The translations under genes and the position numbers were made by a program. Under the pieces are notes generated by a model, which did not search any database, was not told where the DNA came from, and saw only the letters and a program-made list of their open reading frames with translations. 64,000 nucleotides of DNA from Marinifilum breve (GTDB lineage: Bacteria; Bacteroidota; Bacteroidia; Bacteroidales; Marinifilaceae): NCBI RefSeq assembly GCF_003202155.1, contig NZ_QFLI01000012.1:82055-146054 (forward strand), read 5' to 3'. Positions 63,200 to 64,000 of this stretch are shown in pieces; position 1 is the stretch's first letter; each line of letters opens with the position of its first letter.

Positions 63200-63469
63200 T
63201 TATTTACGAATATTTAAAGCTTTAATAATAGCTCTGTATCTTTCAATATCTTTTGCTTTTAAGTAATCAAGAAGGTTTCTTCTTTTACCTACTAGCAATT
63301 GCAGTGCACGTTGGGTACTGTAATCTTTTCTGTTGTTTTTCAAGTGCTCAGTTAAGTGAGCGATACGGTAAGAAAACAAGGCAATCTGAGATTCTGCAGT
63401 CCCAGTGTCTTTGTTAGACTTCCCGTACTTTTCGAAAAGCTCTTGCTTTTTCTCTGCTGATAAATACAT
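63200..63469 (-). CDS. rpsO: Ribosomal protein S15
   Basis: This 89-residue protein of the small ribosomal subunit binds 16S rRNA in the central domain. The family pattern is clear: YGKSNKDTGTAESQIALFSY, IAHLTEHLKNNRKDYSTQRA and LLVGKRRNLLDYLK. The length is normal. It has its own -7 box upstream and is followed by pnp. Confidence 0.97.
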   Translation of the reverse strand: MYLSAEKKQELFEKYGKSNKDTGTAESQIALFSYRIAHLTEHLKNNRKDYSTQRALQLLVGKRRNLLDYLKAKDIERYRAIIKALNIRK

Positions 63470-63525
63470 AATTCTAATTTTAAAATTTAAATTGTTTTAA
63501 TAGATTGCTATTCACAATCAATTTG

Positions 63526-63533
63526 CAAAATTA
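63526..63533 (-). promoter_or_regulatory. -7 promoter box for rpsO
   Basis: On the minus strand the sequence is TAATTTTG, an exact TAnnTTTG match, about 57 bases before the start codon. Confidence 0.5.
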
Positions 63534-63822
63534 AGCAATATTTTCTACTAAACAATTTCTAAGGGGAAAAACATCCTATGAACTGAAGGAATTTTATTGA
63601 AAGTTAATGTGATAAGAGTACCTTATCTTATTTTTATAAAGAATTAGCCTAATACCTCGGTATCGGGTATTGCTTTATTAGGTGGTGGGTAGTTGTTTTA
63701 GATTTCTTGTCTCCTAAAGTTTAAAGCAAAAAAAAGAGTCTCACTCCATGTTGGAATTCCTTCGACTTCGCTCAGGAACCTCTTGTTTGGGTAGCTATTA
63801 CTTTTAACTTTAAAGCATAAAA
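63534..63822. other. Intergenic region between rpsO and 5S rRNA
   Basis: No gene is visible. Two items stand out: a nested dyad near 63646-63681 (CCTAAT with ATTAGG outside, ATACC with GGTAT inside), and TTCCTTCGACTTCGCTCAGGAA at about 63757-63778, with inverted ends TTCCT/AGGAA; related words occur as dispersed repeats in many bacteria. The words TTTAAAGCA and A-runs near 63720 and 63810 are also repeated. Confidence 0.45.
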
Positions 63823-63856
63823 AAAGGATAGTAAATCCGAAGATTTACTATCCTTT
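63823..63856 (-). terminator. Terminator of the rRNA operon
   Basis: AAAGGATAGTAAATC and GATTTACTATCCTTT form a perfect fifteen-pair stem around CGAA, followed by a T-run on the minus strand, just after the 5S gene. Confidence 0.93.
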
Positions 63857-63860
63857 AAAG

Positions 63861-63968
<108 letters not shown>

Positions 63969-64000
63969 AAAATCATTGTTGACTCTTTGGTGATCATATT

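Overview
The window looks like chromosomal DNA of a Bacteroidota, most likely a marine member of the Marinifilaceae/Marinilabiliales (inference). The supporting signs are: low GC; promoters of the TAnnTTTG type with almost no Shine-Dalgarno sequences; a MurF-alanine racemase fusion; a PorP/SprF protein and a type B type IX secretion (T9SS) C-terminal domain; a GldB-like lipoprotein; and many family members that I know only from this phylum.

Layout. 1-3.2 kb: a GldB-like lipoprotein cut by the window edge, divergent from NAD synthetase, then a Crp/Fnr regulator. 3.3-4.0 kb: a gene-free stretch with a 21-nt repeat array, a gene remnant and two related hairpins. 4.0-8.7 kb: murF-alr and tdk on the minus strand; a coiled-coil protein and rsmI on the plus strand. 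8.9-29.4 kb: a 20-kb minus-strand cell-surface region. 29.5-31.3 kb: a HAD phosphatase, a structured small RNA candidate and a repeat-flanked GxxExxY gene. 31.3-64 kb: mostly housekeeping genes (dnaB, ispE, an acyl-CoA carboxylase pair, an LptF/G permease, tgt, a glycosyltransferase with a sigma factor, rsmG, rpmH, a PASTA protein with a pseudouridine synthase and ddl, gcvP, thpR, elbB, ggt, arginine deiminase, a SpoU methylase, a TPR lipoprotein, a deoxynucleoside kinase, pnp, rpsO), ending in a 5S rRNA on the minus strand.

The most interesting part is the surface region. Starting from a 1301-residue adhesin, six small secreted proteins follow with 10-100 bp gaps, then an 858-residue protein that carries the only T9SS sorting domain, then PorP. 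All share a PKD/Ig-like first domain with the same W...W...G-Y...C pattern. The small ones have exactly two cysteines in the mature chain. None has a recognisable sorting domain; most stop a few residues into what would be the linker to the next Ig domain. I propose that they are subunits of a multi-protein surface fibre, possibly joined by C-terminal strand exchange, with the 858-residue protein as the T9SS-exported anchor. Upstream lie a PA14/choice-of-anchor-L protein and a C-type-lectin protein with the same kind of abrupt end.

A second thread is three intergenic arrays of degenerate 20-21-nt repeats (3.3-3.6, 22.2-22.4 and 52.0-52.3 kb). Their sequences differ, but all have a period of two helical turns and all lie at the 3' sides of genes. 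Everything here was read by eye; no database search or folding program was run.
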